DNA from: Zavarzinia sp.
GTDB lineage: Bacteria > Pseudomonadota > Alphaproteobacteria > Zavarziniales > Zavarziniaceae
Assembly: GCA_025869435.1 (NCBI GenBank)
Contig: JAOZVS010000129.1
Location: 1 to 46,836 of the forward strand
Direction: 5' to 3'
DNA length: 46,836 bases
Under the pieces are notes generated by a model that was given only the letters and a program-made list of their open reading frames with translations, had not been told where the DNA came from and did not search any database. This document shows, piece by piece, positions 35,806 through 45,797 of this stretch (positions within the stretch are counted from its first letter, which is position 1; every line of letters begins with the position of its first letter). The position numbers were made by a program, and so were the translations under genes.

Positions 35806-37212
35806 ATGGCGACTCGGGTGTTGCGGCCGACGGATGCGGCCTGGCTTTTCATCGAAAAGCGGGACAAGCCCGTGCATGTGGCCTCGCTCGCCACCTTCTC
35901 GCTGCCGCCGGATGCGCCGCCGGGCTTCCTCGCCGATCTGGTCGCCGAATGGCGCGGCCGGCCGCGGTTCGCCCCGCCCTTCAACCTGCGCCTGCGGCCC
36001 GGGCTGCTCTCCGCCCTGCTGCCCGCCTGGCAGGACCTGAAGCCCGAGGAGATCGACCTCGATTATCACTTCCGCCATTCCGCCCTGCCAAAGCCGGGTG
36101 GGGAGCGGGAGCTGGGCGTCCTCGTCTCGCGCCTGCACTCCAACCCGCTCGACCGCTCGCGGCCGCTGTGGGAATGCCATGTCATCGAAGGGCTGGAGAA
36201 CAACCGTTTCGCGGTCTACACCAAGGTTCACCATTCGCAGATCGACGGCATGGGCGGGATGCGCCTGCTGTCGCGCTTCCTCTCCAATGATGCCGCCGCC
36301 CGCGACCTGCCGCCGCCCTGGGAAGTCGGTCTGTCGTCCGGGCGCAAGCGTGCCGACGACGAGGAGGGGGCCGATCAGGGCTCGCTGATCGAGAAGATGG
36401 TCAACCTCGGCAAGGAACAGTTCCGCACCGGCCTCGAGGCGGCGAAGGCCCTTGGCAAGCTGGCGCTCGAAGCCCGCAAGGGCGAGGTCGATGGTCCGGC
36501 CTTTCCCTACGGCGCGCCCCAGACCATCCTGAATGGCCGGATCGCGGGCAAGCGCCGCTTCGCCACCCAGCATTACGACCTCGCCCGCATCAAGACCGTC
36601 GCCAAGGCGGCGGGCGTGACCGTGAACGATGTCTTCCTCGGGCTTTGCGCGGCCTCGCTCCGCCGCTATCTCGACGAATTGCGGGAATTGCCGGAAAAGC
36701 CCCTGACCGCCTCGGTGCCGATCTCGGTGCGCCCGGCCGACGATGCCAGCGTCGGCAACGCGATCTCGACCATCTTCATCAATCTGCACACCGATATCGC
36801 CGATCCGCTCGAGCGGCTGAAGGCGATCAGCGCCAATGCGGCGCCGGCCAAGGACAGGTTGCAGTCGATGACGCGGGGCGCCATCGACAATTACACCCTG
36901 GTCCTGATGACGCCCTATATGGTGCAACTCATGCTGGGCCTCGGCACCATGACCCGGCCCATGAACAACCTGGTGATTTCCAACGTGCCCGGGCCGGCGG
37001 AGGTGCTCTATTTCAACGGGGCGAAGCTCGAACAGATCTATCCCGTTTCGCTGCTGTTCGACGGGCAGGCGCTGAACATCACCGTCCTGTCCTATGCCGG
37101 GCAGTTCAACCTCGGCTTCACCGGCGATCGCGACAGCCTGCCCCACATGCAGCGCATCGCGGTCTACACCGGCGATGCCCTGGCGGATCTCGAAAAGGCG
37201 CTGGGGCTGTAG
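35806..37212 (+). CDS. Wax ester synthase/diacylglycerol O-acyltransferase
   Basis: A 468-residue WS/DGAT-family enzyme, which esterifies fatty alcohols or diacylglycerol with acyl-CoA to store neutral lipid. The catalytic HHxxxDG motif is HHSQIDG (142-148). Family blocks such as DRSRPLWE (117-124), the VNDVFLGLCAASLRRYL region and the NNLVISNVPGP motif near residue 390 are present. A charged segment at 165-230 with many Lys and Glu is probably a flexible linker. It converges on ggt with only 3 bp between the stops. Known in many actinobacteria and some alphaproteobacteria. Confidence 0.95.
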   Translation: MATRVLRPTDAAWLFIEKRDKPVHVASLATFSLPPDAPPGFLADLVAEWRGRPRFAPPFNLRLRPGLLSALLPAWQDLKPEEIDLDYHFRHSALPKPGGERELGVLVSRLHSNPLDRSRPLWECHVIEGLENNRFAVYTKVHHSQIDGMGGMRLLSRFLSNDAAARDLPPPWEVGLSSGRKRADDEEGADQGSLIEKMVNLGKEQFRTGLEAAKALGKLALEARKGEVDGPAFPYGAPQTILNGRIAGKRRFATQHYDLARIKTVAKAAGVTVNDVFLGLCAASLRRYLDELRELPEKPLTASVPISVRPADDASVGNAISTIFINLHTDIADPLERLKAISANAAPAKDRLQSMTRGAIDNYTLVLMTPYMVQLMLGLGTMTRPMNNLVISNVPGPAEVLYFNGAKLEQIYPVSLLFDGQALNITVLSYAGQFNLGFTGDRDSLPHMQRIAVYTGDALADLEKALGL

Positions 37213-37215
37213 CGG

Positions 37216-38976
37216 TCAGCGCCCGTAAACCACGCCCTCGCGCCGGGGATCGGCGGCGCCTTCAAGGCCATTCGGCGTCACCGCGATGGCGGCGAGGCCG
37301 GAGTTGAGGTCCTGCACCTCGACCCGGTAGCCGAGGGCCTGAAGTCCGGGCACCAGCGCGGTCGCCGCCGTGCCCGCCTCGACCTCGAACGGGCCGAAGC
37401 GGTTGAGGACATGGGGCATGGCGACGATCTCGGCGACCGGCCTCTTCCAGGCCAGATGGGCGATCAGCGCCTGGGCGACGAAGCCGATGATGCGGCTGCC
37501 GCCCGGGCTGCCGATGGCGAGGATCGGCAGGCCGTCGCGCAGCACGATCATGGGCGCCATCGATGAACGCGGCCGCTTGCCGCCCTCGACCCGATTGGCG
37601 ACCGGCGTGCCATCGGACCCCGCCGGGGCGAACGAGAAATCGGTCAGTTCATTGTTCAGCAGGAACCCGCGCACCATGAGGCGGGAGCCGAAGCCATTCT
37701 CGATCGTTCCCGTGTAGGACAGGATGTCGCCGTCCGCGTCGCGGATCACCACCTGGGTGGTCGAGGGCAGTTCAGGGGTTACGCCCGCGGGCGGCGGCGG
37801 CCGCAGGGCGCCATCGTCGAAGGCGGGCAGGCCGGGCGCCACCTCCGGCAGGGCGCCCGGCCCGTCCAGAAGTTTCGCGCGCAGCGAGAGATATCCAGAC
37901 GCCAGCAGGCCCGAGACCGGCGCCCGGACATAGGCCGGGTCGGCCAGCCAGCGTTCGCGGTCGGCGAAGGCGAGACGCGAGGCATCACCGATCAGGCGCC
38001 AGGTTTCGGGCGCTTGCGGCGACATGCGCTCGATGCCCCAGGGCTCGACCAGGCCGAGGATCTGCAGGATGGCGATCCCGCCCGAGGAGGGCAGGCCCAT
38101 GCCGCAGACCTCGACCGAGAAGACCGCGTTGCACACCGGCTCGCGCGCGATGACCGTGTAATTCTCAAGATCGCTTGTCGCGAGGCGGCCGGGATTGGTC
38201 GCGTCCCCCGTGACCCTGGCGACGATGTCCGCGGCGATCTCGCCCCGATAGAAGGCATCCTCCCCGCCCGCCGCGATCCGGCGCAGCGTGTCGGCGTAGG
38301 CGGGATTGCGCAGCACGGCGCCGGCCTTCAGCGGCGCGCCCGTGGCGTCGAAGAAATAGGCGGCGGCGGCCGGGTCGTGCTTCAGCCGGTCGCCCTCGGC
38401 GGCGATCAGATCGGCGAGGCGGGGCGAGACGGGAAAACCCTGCTCGGCCAGGCGGATGGCGGGCTCCAGCAGATCGGCGAAGGGCAGGCGGCCGTGACGC
38501 CGGTGGGCTTCGGCCATCAGGCGCAGGGTCGCGGGCGTGCCGACCGATTTTCCGCCGACCACCGCCGTGAAGAAGGGCAGGGGCTTGCCATCGTCGCCGA
38601 GGAACATGTCGGGTGTCGCGGCGGCGGGCGCCGTTTCGCGCCCGTCGATGGATGTAACGTCTTTGCTCTCTGACGAGTAATGCAGCAGGAAACCGCCGCC
38701 GCCGAGGCCGGACGACTGCGGCTCGACGAGGCCGAGCACCATCTGTGCCGCGACCAGGGCATCGACCGCCGTGCCGCCGGCCTCCAGCATGTCGAGGCCG
38801 GCACGCGCGGCGAGGGGGTGGGCGGCCACCACCATGTCGGTCCGCGCCGTCCCTTGCTGCGGCGCGGCGCGGCTCGCGACCGTGGCGGTCTCGGGTGCGA
38901 AACGGTCGGAAACCTGTTCCGCCCGCGCGCCCTGAACGACAAGTCCCGCAAGCAGAAATGCTGTGGCAAAACGCAT
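37216..38976 (-). CDS. ggt: Gamma-glutamyltransferase
   Basis: An exported N-terminal-nucleophile hydrolase that cleaves gamma-glutamyl bonds, such as in glutathione. The 586-residue precursor has a signal peptide (1-19, ends in ARA). The autoprocessing site precedes the nucleophile T406 in PSTTQVV, and the 3' part has SRLMVRGFLLNNELTDFS, PRSSMAPMIV and the GSPGGSRI oxyanion/substrate loop, all typical. Gln replaces the usual His after the TT pair. The ATG at 38974-38976 gives the signal peptide; longer upstream frames are not supported. Confidence 0.94.
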   Translation of the reverse strand: MRFATAFLLAGLVVQGARAEQVSDRFAPETATVASRAAPQQGTARTDMVVAAHPLAARAGLDMLEAGGTAVDALVAAQMVLGLVEPQSSGLGGGGFLLHYSSESKDVTSIDGRETAPAAATPDMFLGDDGKPLPFFTAVVGGKSVGTPATLRLMAEAHRRHGRLPFADLLEPAIRLAEQGFPVSPRLADLIAAEGDRLKHDPAAAAYFFDATGAPLKAGAVLRNPAYADTLRRIAAGGEDAFYRGEIAADIVARVTGDATNPGRLATSDLENYTVIAREPVCNAVFSVEVCGMGLPSSGGIAILQILGLVEPWGIERMSPQAPETWRLIGDASRLAFADRERWLADPAYVRAPVSGLLASGYLSLRAKLLDGPGALPEVAPGLPAFDDGALRPPPPAGVTPELPSTTQVVIRDADGDILSYTGTIENGFGSRLMVRGFLLNNELTDFSFAPAGSDGTPVANRVEGGKRPRSSMAPMIVLRDGLPILAIGSPGGSRIIGFVAQALIAHLAWKRPVAEIVAMPHVLNRFGPFEVEAGTAATALVPGLQALGYRVEVQDLNSGLAAIAVTPNGLEGAADPRREGVVYGR

Positions 38977-39562
38977 GGTTCGGTTCCAGCCGGCACCTCC
39001 GGCACTCGCAATTCTTCCATCTTGCCCTGTCCGCGGGGCGGGGGAAATGGTCATATCCGGGGTTGCGATCGGGTCGGGACCGAATGTGAGCCGCATCGGG
39101 CAAGTGCTTGATCCGCCGTAATGTTCCCGATATGGATGCAACCTTGAGAATGTGTTTCTGGCGACCGGCAATCGGGGGCAATCGACCGGGGTTGCCAAGA
39201 TAACATTTTTCGGTCAAAGTCCGCTCGTGGTGACCCCCTCGGCCTGCTTCCAACGAAGCCCGCCGCTGGTCCATGAAGCCCGGTACGGTCACCGCCGGCC
39301 CAGAAGGTTAGGACGTTTGAGTCCTGAAATTTATGTCGTCGCACTTGGTCTGGCCATGTGTCTTGTCGGCATGAGGTGGCGTCTTAAAGCCACCGCGACG
39401 CGGCGCTCCCGGCGATAAGCGGGTAGCTTCGGTAATCACGGGTGCGGGTTCGGGGCAACCTGCCGTGCTCAACGGTGTTCATGACCTTTAATGCAGGGGT
39501 CCATCCAGTTCGCGTGCGACACAGCCTCCGTGCTCGCGCGCCGATGAAGGAGCGGAGGAATA
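38977..39562. other. 586-bp intergenic region between divergent ggt and rlpA
   Basis: No gene here is well supported. A 33-codon open frame (39317-39418, TTG start) with one hydrophobic helix and a basic tail is possible but weak. Its 3' part contains a GGTGGC/GCCACC hairpin. No tRNA, riboswitch or repeat was recognised. The region must hold promoters for the two divergent genes; GGAGCGGAGGA lies just before the rlpA ATG. Confidence 0.6.
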
Positions 39563-40225
39563 ATGGCAGCAACACGTTTGCTCGCGTTCAATTGGATCGT
39601 GGCAGCCGCAGTGACGGCGGCCGTTTCCGTGGTGGCCCCGATGGCCGCCCGGGCGACCGAAAGCACCGACGACCCGGTCAGTATTCGCGAACACGCGGTT
39701 GCTGCATCGACACTGATTTCCGCCCGTTCCGTGGATGACCGCGACGGGGCATCCTCTCTCGTCACCGGTGTGATCGGTGGCAATCCGATCACCGATCGCG
39801 ACAAGATCATGGGATCGCAGAGCGAGAAGGTGGTTCAGGAATTCACCGGCCTCGCTTCCTGGTATGGTCCCGGCTTTCATGGCCGGCGCACCGCCAATGG
39901 CGAGAAATTCAATCAGAATGAATTGACGGCCGCGCACAAGACCTTGCCGTTCAACACGCGGGTCCGGGTGACCTCGGTTTCCAACGGCCAGTCCGTGATC
40001 GTCACCATCAACGATCGTGGTCCCTATGTCCGGGGCCGCATGATCGACCTGTCGTCGGCGGCGGCCCGGGCCATTGGTCTGCGCGGGCGGGGTGTCGGCA
40101 AGGTGAAGCTGGAAGTGCTGGAATTGCCGGCGACCATCGATCACTTCGCCGGTTCGCGTTCGACCGATACCCGCGAGGGCCCGCAGGCGCCGCGGCGCGT
40201 GACAACCATCGTCGACGCGGAATAG
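39563..40225 (+). CDS. rlpA: RlpA-like septal ring lytic transglycosylase
   Basis: A 220-residue exported protein. Residues about 1-32 are a signal peptide (ends ARAT), without a lipobox cysteine, unlike most RlpA lipoproteins. The double-psi beta-barrel domain spans about 95-190: GLASWYGPGFHGRRTANGE, the AAHKTLPFNTRVRVT strand, and VTINDRGPYVRGRMIDLS with the catalytic-type aspartate. RlpA cleaves peptidoglycan strands lacking stem peptides at the septum. There is no SPOR domain, and the C-terminus is short and charged. GGAGCGGAGGA lies 4-14 bases before the ATG. Confidence 0.88.
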   Translation: MAATRLLAFNWIVAAAVTAAVSVVAPMAARATESTDDPVSIREHAVAASTLISARSVDDRDGASSLVTGVIGGNPITDRDKIMGSQSEKVVQEFTGLASWYGPGFHGRRTANGEKFNQNELTAAHKTLPFNTRVRVTSVSNGQSVIVTINDRGPYVRGRMIDLSSAAARAIGLRGRGVGKVKLEVLELPATIDHFAGSRSTDTREGPQAPRRVTTIVDAE

Positions 40226-40254
40226 GCTCTGTCCCCGGTGCATTCACCGGGGAG

Positions 40255-41505
40255 ATGATCTTGGTTTCCGGTTTCGGTAGTGGCGTCGATCTCGACGTCG
40301 CCTTCGCGCGGGACCAGTTCCCGCCCCTGGCCAATGGCACGGCCTTTCTCGAAAACGCGGGCGGCACCTATGTGCCGCGACAGGTCGTCGATCGGGTCAC
40401 TCATTACATGACGGCGCTCCAGGTTCAGCCGGCCTGGGGCTTCGCCGCGTCCGCCGAGGCGGCGGGGCTGATCCGCGACGGTATCGCCGTCGCCGCCGCC
40501 TTCCTCAATGCCGATCCCGAAGATGTCTTCGTCGGCCCTTCCACCACGGTGAACACGCTGGTCCTCGCCCAGGCGGTGCGGCCCTTGCTGCGCCCGGGCG
40601 ACGAGATCGTCGTCACCAACCAGGACCACGAGGCCAATTCCGGCGCCTGGCGCCGTCTGGCGGGCGAGGGCGTGGTGATCCGCGAATGGCCGATCGATTC
40701 GGTGACGGCCGAACTCGATCTCTCGGTCCTCGAATCGCTGGTCGGGCCGCGCTGCAAGCTGGTGGTCATGCCCCATTGCTCGAATGTCGTCGGCAGTTTC
40801 AACGATGTCGCCGGGGCGGCCCGAATCGCCCATGCCGTGGGCGCGCTGATCGCCGTCGACGGCGTCGCCTATGCCCCGCACCGCCTGCCGGATGTGAAGG
40901 CGCTCGACGTCGATTTCTATTACTTCAGCCTCTACAAAACCTTCGGTCCCCATGTCGGTGCCGCCTATGTCCGCCACTCGGTCGCGGTGAAACTGGCGCC
41001 GCAGAATCACTTCTTCCTGACCGAGCCGCCGAAGACCCTGAATCCCGGCGGCCCGTCCCATGAATTCACCGCGTCGCTGCCGGGCATCGCCGATTATTTC
41101 GAGGCGCTGGACCTGCATCATTTCGCCCTGCCGGCCAATGGCCTGCGGGCGCGGATGGAGCGGCTCTACGACATGTTCGACCGCCACGAGCGGGTGCTCG
41201 GCCAGCGTCTGCTGGCGGGACTGAAGGCGCTGCCGGGCGTTCGCGTCATCGGCCGGCAGACCATGGACGGAAAGCGCGCCCCGACCTTTTCCTTCACGGT
41301 CGAGGGGCGCGCGCCCGAGGATGTCGCCAGCGGCCTGTGGGCGGCGGGCATCGCCGTCGGGCACGGCGATTTTTATGCAAGGCGCTGCGTCGATGCCCTC
41401 GGCCTTTCGCCCTCGGGCGGGGTGATTCGGGTCAGCCTCGCCCATTACAATGACGAGGCGGACGTCTCCCGTTTCCTCGCCACCCTCGGCCGCATCGTCA
41501 GCTGA
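40255..41505 (+). CDS. Class V aminotransferase, cysteine-desulfurase-like
   Basis: A 416-residue PLP enzyme of the class V aminotransferase/SufS-like family. The PLP-stacking histidine is near H125 (TNQDHEAN), the aspartate that contacts the pyridine nitrogen is D202 (AVDGVAYAPH), and the Schiff-base lysine is K228 in FSLYKTFGPHVG. This fits the TIGR01976-type group, whose role is unclear; there are no suf or isc genes nearby. The ATG at 40255 directly abuts GGGGAG, so the real start may be the TTG at 40261, which has 6-nt spacing. It overlaps the convergent amine oxidase gene by 8 bp. Confidence 0.85.
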   Translation: MILVSGFGSGVDLDVAFARDQFPPLANGTAFLENAGGTYVPRQVVDRVTHYMTALQVQPAWGFAASAEAAGLIRDGIAVAAAFLNADPEDVFVGPSTTVNTLVLAQAVRPLLRPGDEIVVTNQDHEANSGAWRRLAGEGVVIREWPIDSVTAELDLSVLESLVGPRCKLVVMPHCSNVVGSFNDVAGAARIAHAVGALIAVDGVAYAPHRLPDVKALDVDFYYFSLYKTFGPHVGAAYVRHSVAVKLAPQNHFFLTEPPKTLNPGGPSHEFTASLPGIADYFEALDLHHFALPANGLRARMERLYDMFDRHERVLGQRLLAGLKALPGVRVIGRQTMDGKRAPTFSFTVEGRAPEDVASGLWAAGIAVGHGDFYARRCVDALGLSPSGGVIRVSLAHYNDEADVSRFLATLGRIVS

Positions 41506-42859
41506 GGGCGGCCAGCGCCTCGGTCGCCGCGCGCTCGCCGGATTCGAGCGCGCCCTCGACATAGCCGGTCGCCTCCAGCGCGGTCTCGGTGCCGGCGAAA
41601 TGGACGCGGCCGGCGGCGCTGCGCAGGGCCGGGCCATAGGAGGTCAGGGTCGCGGGGGCCATCAGGCCGGCATAGCAGCCGCCCGACCATTCCTCTTCCA
41701 GCCAGTCGTTGTCGGCATAGTCGATGGGCTGGCCGGCTTCGGGGCCGAACAGCCGGGTCAGGCTGGCGATCACCGCCTGGCGGCGCTCATCGATCGATTT
41801 GCCGGTGAAGGCCCGCGCCGCGTCGCCCTCGAGAAAACCGCTCAGCACACCGTGGCCGGCGCCCTCCGGCGTGCCGTCGAACACGGGGGAGAAGGGGGCG
41901 GCGTCTGAAACCGCCTCGCCCGACAGGCCGCGCGCCCGCCAGAACGGTGTCGCATAGGCGACATGGCATTTGATCACGCTGCCCATCGGGCTGCGCTGGG
42001 CAAGGCCGGATTTCAGCGCCGGCCAGGCGGGCCGCGCCCCGATCCGGGCGAGGAGCGCGAGCGGCACCGCGACGATGGCCCGGCGGCCGCGCAGTGCCTC
42101 GCCCCCCGCCACCTGAACCGTCACGCCCTCGTCATCCTGCTCGATGCCGGAAACCGGCGACGACAGGCGCAGCCGGCCCCGGCCGACCTCGTCGGCCAGC
42201 CGCTCGGACAATGGGTGGAGGCCCCCCTTCACCCGGTCCTGCTGCGCCCCGCCCCGGACCGAAATCAGCGGCTCCAGCCCGCCGGAGGCGCGAAGGTAGG
42301 TCAGCAGGAACAGCATGGAAATCTCGGAAGGCTCGGCCGAGAACACGGCCCGCACGGCGATATCCATCATCGCCTTGGCACCGCGGGTCCGCAGGTTCTG
42401 GTCCAGCCAGCTCGCGACCGTGATGCGGTCGAGCGCATCCGCCCCCGCCGTCGCCCAGGGCGCGCTGACGGCGATCGCCGCCGCCATGCGCTCGATCCGC
42501 TTCATCACCCGATCGGTCTCGATCAGGGCGAGGGTGGGCAGGGCCGGGATCAGGCCCTCGTAGCGGCGCACCCGGCCGCGATAGTCGATCAGCTTGGCGC
42601 CGGCCTCGAATTGCGGCTCCAGCGGGATATGGTGGCGGGCGGCGAGGGCGATCAGCCGGCGATGATCGGGGCCGACCCATTGCCCGCCCAGATCGACGAC
42701 ATGGCCCGCCAGCATCCCCGGCTTGGTCCGCCCCCCCACCCGGTCGCGCGCCTCGACGACACAGACACTGCGCCCGGCGGCGACGATGCGCGCGGCGGCA
42801 TTGAGACCGGCGAACCCCGCCCCCACGACGACGACATCGACATCAATCCCCTGCACCAT
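41498..42859 (-). CDS. FAD-dependent amine oxidase
   Basis: A 453-residue flavoprotein of the monoamine oxidase family. The dinucleotide motif is VVVGAGFAGLNAA (10-22), followed by VVEARDRVGGRTK, which holds the ribose-binding Glu and the GGR motif. The C-terminal FAD-contact segment is GRVHFAGTETA...GYVEGALESGERAA (in two pieces). The substrate is probably a primary amine, unidentified. The ATG at 42857-42859 has GGGGGAG upstream. It lies 63 bp after dppF on the same strand, so it may be the last gene of the peptide-transport operon. Confidence 0.93.
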   Translation of the reverse strand: MVQGIDVDVVVVGAGFAGLNAAARIVAAGRSVCVVEARDRVGGRTKPGMLAGHVVDLGGQWVGPDHRRLIALAARHHIPLEPQFEAGAKLIDYRGRVRRYEGLIPALPTLALIETDRVMKRIERMAAAIAVSAPWATAGADALDRITVASWLDQNLRTRGAKAMMDIAVRAVFSAEPSEISMLFLLTYLRASGGLEPLISVRGGAQQDRVKGGLHPLSERLADEVGRGRLRLSSPVSGIEQDDEGVTVQVAGGEALRGRRAIVAVPLALLARIGARPAWPALKSGLAQRSPMGSVIKCHVAYATPFWRARGLSGEAVSDAAPFSPVFDGTPEGAGHGVLSGFLEGDAARAFTGKSIDERRQAVIASLTRLFGPEAGQPIDYADNDWLEEEWSGGCYAGLMAPATLTSYGPALRSAAGRVHFAGTETALEATGYVEGALESGERAATEALAALS

Positions 42860-42922
42860 CGCGCTCCCCCGATTCCGGCGACCATGATCCGCCGGGCCGG
42901 GAGCCAAGCCAAGGGGGAAAGC

Positions 42923-43885
42923 CTAGTCCGCGAAGTGGCAGGCCACCATCGCGCCGCCGATGGCCCGCGATGCCGGTCGTTCCGCCGCGCAGCGGTCGGT
43001 CGCCAGGGGGCAGCGGGTGCGGAAGACGCAGCCGCTCGGCGGGTTGAGGGGCGAGGGCAGTTCGCCAGTCAGGGGCGGCGGGCGGTGGGCGCGCTCGCCG
43101 GCGTCGATCTTCGGCCGGGCGGCCAGCAGCGCCCTTGTATAGGGATGGCGCGGGGTGTCGAACAGGGTGGCGGCGGGGGCTTGTTCGACCGGGCGGCCGA
43201 GATACATCACCAGCACTTCGTCGGCGACGAAGCGGACGACGCCGAGGTCGTGGCTGATGAAGACCATGGCGAGGCCCATGTCCTCCTGCAGGTCCATCAG
43301 GAGGTTCAGCACCTGCGCCTGCACCGAGACGTCGAGGGCCGACACCGGCTCGTCCGCGACCAGGATGCGCGGTCGCAGCATCAGGGCGCGGGCGATGGCG
43401 ATACGCTGGCGCTGCCCGCCCGAGAACATATGCGGGTAACGCTCCGCGTGCTCCGGCCGCAGGCCCACGCGCGACAGCATGGCGGCGACGGCGGCATCGC
43501 GGTCCGCCCTGGTGAGATCGGTGTTGATCACCAGAGGCTCGGCCAGGGCGGCGCCGATGGTGCGGCGCGGATTGAGCGAGCCATAGGGGTTCTGGAACAC
43601 CATCTGTACCGCCCGGCGCAGCGCCTTGCGCTCGGCCGGGGTCGGCGCCGTGGCGTCCTTGCCGTCGATCAGCAGGCGGCCGGAGGAGGGCGTTTCGATC
43701 AGCGTCACCTGGCGGGCGAGGGTCGACTTGCCGCAGCCGGACTCGCCGACGATGGCCAGGGTCCTGCCGGCGTCGAGGGTGAAGGACACGCCGTCGACCG
43801 CGTGCAGCGGCCGGGCGGCGCGGAACAGCCCGCGCGAGACCTGATAGATCTTGCCGAGAGCGTCGGCTTCGAGAACCCGGCTCAT
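42923..43885 (-). CDS. dppF: Dipeptide/oligopeptide ABC transporter ATPase (DppF/OppF)
   Basis: A 320-residue ATPase. Walker A is GESGCGKST (about 52-60), the signature is SGGQRQR, and Walker B is [13 protein letters not shown]. The C-terminal [17 protein letters not shown] segment is the Cys-containing oligopeptide/dipeptide ATPase extension that may bind a [4Fe-4S] cluster. The RHPYTRALL motif confirms the DppF/OppF class. The ATG overlaps the dppD stop by 4 nt. Confidence 0.94.
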   Translation of the reverse strand: MSRVLEADALGKIYQVSRGLFRAARPLHAVDGVSFTLDAGRTLAIVGESGCGKSTLARQVTLIETPSSGRLLIDGKDATAPTPAERKALRRAVQMVFQNPYGSLNPRRTIGAALAEPLVINTDLTRADRDAAVAAMLSRVGLRPEHAERYPHMFSGGQRQRIAIARALMLRPRILVADEPVSALDVSVQAQVLNLLMDLQEDMGLAMVFISHDLGVVRFVADEVLVMYLGRPVEQAPAATLFDTPRHPYTRALLAARPKIDAGERAHRPPPLTGELPSPLNPPSGCVFRTRCPLATDRCAAERPASRAIGGAMVACHFAD

Positions 43886-44889
43886 GCCACCCTCCCGATC
43901 TCGCCCGCGGGCAGTCCATCGGCGCCCAGCGGCCGGTGGCAGCGCGCGGCGCCGGGGCGCAGGTCGTGCAACACGGGATGTTCCGTGACGCAGCGGCCAT
44001 CGGCGAAGCGGCAGCGGGGTTGCAGCAGGCAGCCGGCCGGCCGGTCGAAGGGGCCGGGCACGATGCCGGGAATGGCCGGCAGGCGGCCGCGCCGGCCGCT
44101 CGCCTTGCCCAGGGCGATGGCGCGGTCCGGCAGGGCGTCGAGCAGGGCGGCGGTATAGGGATGGCGCGGCGTCGTGAACAGGTCGGCGGTCGCCGCCGTC
44201 TCCACAACCTCGCCCGCATACATGACGATCACCCGGTCGGCGATTTCGGCGAGAACGCCGAGGTCATGGGTGATGAAGACGAGGCCCATGCCCTTCTGGC
44301 GCTGCAATTCGACCAGAAGACGCAGGATCTGTGCCTGGATGGTGACGTCGAGCGCGGTCGTCGGCTCGTCCGCGACGAGCAGCCGGGGGTCGAGGGCGAC
44401 GCTCATGGCGATCATCACCCGCTGGTTCATGCCGCCGGACAATTGATGCGGATAGGCGGACAGGCGCCGCCCGGCATCGGGAATGCCGACGAGTTCGAGC
44501 AGCTCGACCGCGCGCTCGCGGCGCTGGCGACGGTTGCCGGCGCCGTGGACCGCCAGCACTTCCTCGATCTGGAAACCGACCGTATAGGACGGGTTCAGGC
44601 TGGTCATCGGCTCCTGGAAGATCATGGCGATGTCGCGCCCGAGCAGGCGGCGGCGCTCGCGCGGGGGCATGGCGAGAAGGTCGCGGCCATCGAAACGCAT
44701 GGCCCCGGCAGTAACCTTGCCCGGCTCGCCGATCAGGCCCATGACCGCGAGGGAGGTGACCGACTTGCCCGAGCCGGATTCGCCGACGACGCCGACGATC
44801 TCCCCCGCCTCCACCGTCATGTCGACGCCGGAGACGGCGCGGAACGGACCGAAGCGGACGGAGAGGTCGCTGATCTCGAGAAGCGCCAT
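43882..44889 (-). CDS. dppD: Dipeptide/oligopeptide ABC transporter ATPase (DppD/OppD)
   Basis: A 335-residue ATPase with Walker A GESGSGKS, signature LSGGMNQR, Walker [14 protein letters not shown] and the C-terminal [16 protein letters not shown] extension. It pairs with DppF in the heterodimeric motor. The [14 protein letters not shown] region is typical of DppD. The ATG at 44887-44889 fits the normal [11 protein letters not shown] start; upstream in-frame sequence belongs to dppC. It overlaps dppF by 4 nt and follows dppC by 2 nt. Confidence 0.94.
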   Translation of the reverse strand: MALLEISDLSVRFGPFRAVSGVDMTVEAGEIVGVVGESGSGKSVTSLAVMGLIGEPGKVTAGAMRFDGRDLLAMPPRERRRLLGRDIAMIFQEPMTSLNPSYTVGFQIEEVLAVHGAGNRRQRRERAVELLELVGIPDAGRRLSAYPHQLSGGMNQRVMIAMSVALDPRLLVADEPTTALDVTIQAQILRLLVELQRQKGMGLVFITHDLGVLAEIADRVIVMYAGEVVETAATADLFTTPRHPYTAALLDALPDRAIALGKASGRRGRLPAIPGIVPGPFDRPAGCLLQPRCRFADGRCVTEHPVLHDLRPGAARCHRPLGADGLPAGEIGRVA

Positions 44890-44891
44890 GC

Positions 44892-45797
44892 TCACCGCTC
44901 CTTCAGCTTGGGATCGAGGGCATCGCGAAGGCCGTCGCCCAGCAGGTTGAAGGCGAGCACGGTCAGCAGGATGGCGAGCCCCGGGAAGGTGACGACCCAC
45001 CATTGCCCGGACTGCACGAATTTCTTGGCATCCGCCAGCATGGTGCCCCATTCCGGCGTCGGCGGCTGGGCACCGAGGCCGAGGAAGCCGAGGGCGGCGG
45101 CATCGAGAATGGCCGAGGAAAAGCCGAGGCTGGCCTGCACGATCAGCGGCGCCAGGCAATTGGGCAGCACGACGATGACCATCATGCGCCACAGGCCGGC
45201 CCCGGCGATGCGGCTGGCCGTCACGTAATCCTTGGCGAGTTCGCTGAGGACCGTCGCCCTTGTCAGGCGGACATAATGGGGCAGCACGACGATGGCGATG
45301 GCGATCATGGCATTGGCCAGCGACGGCCCGAGCACGGCGACGATGGCGACGGCGAGCAGAAGGCTGGGCAGCGCCATCAGCACATCCATCAGGCGCATGA
45401 TGCCCTGATCGAAGAAACCGCCGAGAAAACCGGCGAGCAGCCCGAGCATGACGCCGATGGCGAGGGACAGGGTGACGACGATCGCCCCGATCGACAGGGA
45501 CAGCCGCGCGCCCCAGATGATGCGCGAGAGAATGTCGCGGCCGACGTCGTCGGTGCCGAGGACATAGGTCCATTGCCCGCCCGCGGTCCAGGCCGGCGGC
45601 ACCAGGAAACTGTCGCGGTATTGCACGTCCGGCAGATGGGGCGCGACCACCGGCGCGAAAAGCGCGGCGAGGGCGATGATCACGATGAAGACGAGCCCGC
45701 CGAGCGCGCCCTTGTTGCGGCGGAAATCGCGCCAGAAGGCGGCGAGGGGGGAAGGGGGGTGGCCGGCGCTCCCGGCGCTGTCGGTCGTCGTGGTCAT
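44892..45797 (-). CDS. dppC: Dipeptide/oligopeptide ABC transporter permease (DppC/OppC)
   Basis: A 301-residue permease with an N-terminal OppC_N region (about 15-75, [20 protein letters not shown]), the '[21 protein letters not shown]' block (quoted as [13 protein letters not shown]) and five further helices. The coupling region is near [16 protein letters not shown]. The start is the ATG at 45795-45797, overlapping the dppB stop by 4 nt. It forms the channel with DppB. Confidence 0.94.
   Translation of the reverse strand: MTTTTDSAGSAGHPPSPLAAFWRDFRRNKGALGGLVFIVIIALAALFAPVVAPHLPDVQYRDSFLVPPAWTAGGQWTYVLGTDDVGRDILSRIIWGARLSLSIGAIVVTLSLAIGVMLGLLAGFLGGFFDQGIMRLMDVLMALPSLLLAVAIVAVLGPSLANAMIAIAIVVLPHYVRLTRATVLSELAKDYVTASRIAGAGLWRMMVIVVLPNCLAPLIVQASLGFSSAILDAAALGFLGLGAQPPTPEWGTMLADAKKFVQSGQWWVVTFPGLAILLTVLAFNLLGDGLRDALDPKLKER

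Noticed and set aside
39421-39470. Sequence with GGGTTCGGGGC resembling a tRNA T-arm
   Set aside because: No acceptor stem, anticodon arm or D-arm can be drawn around it.
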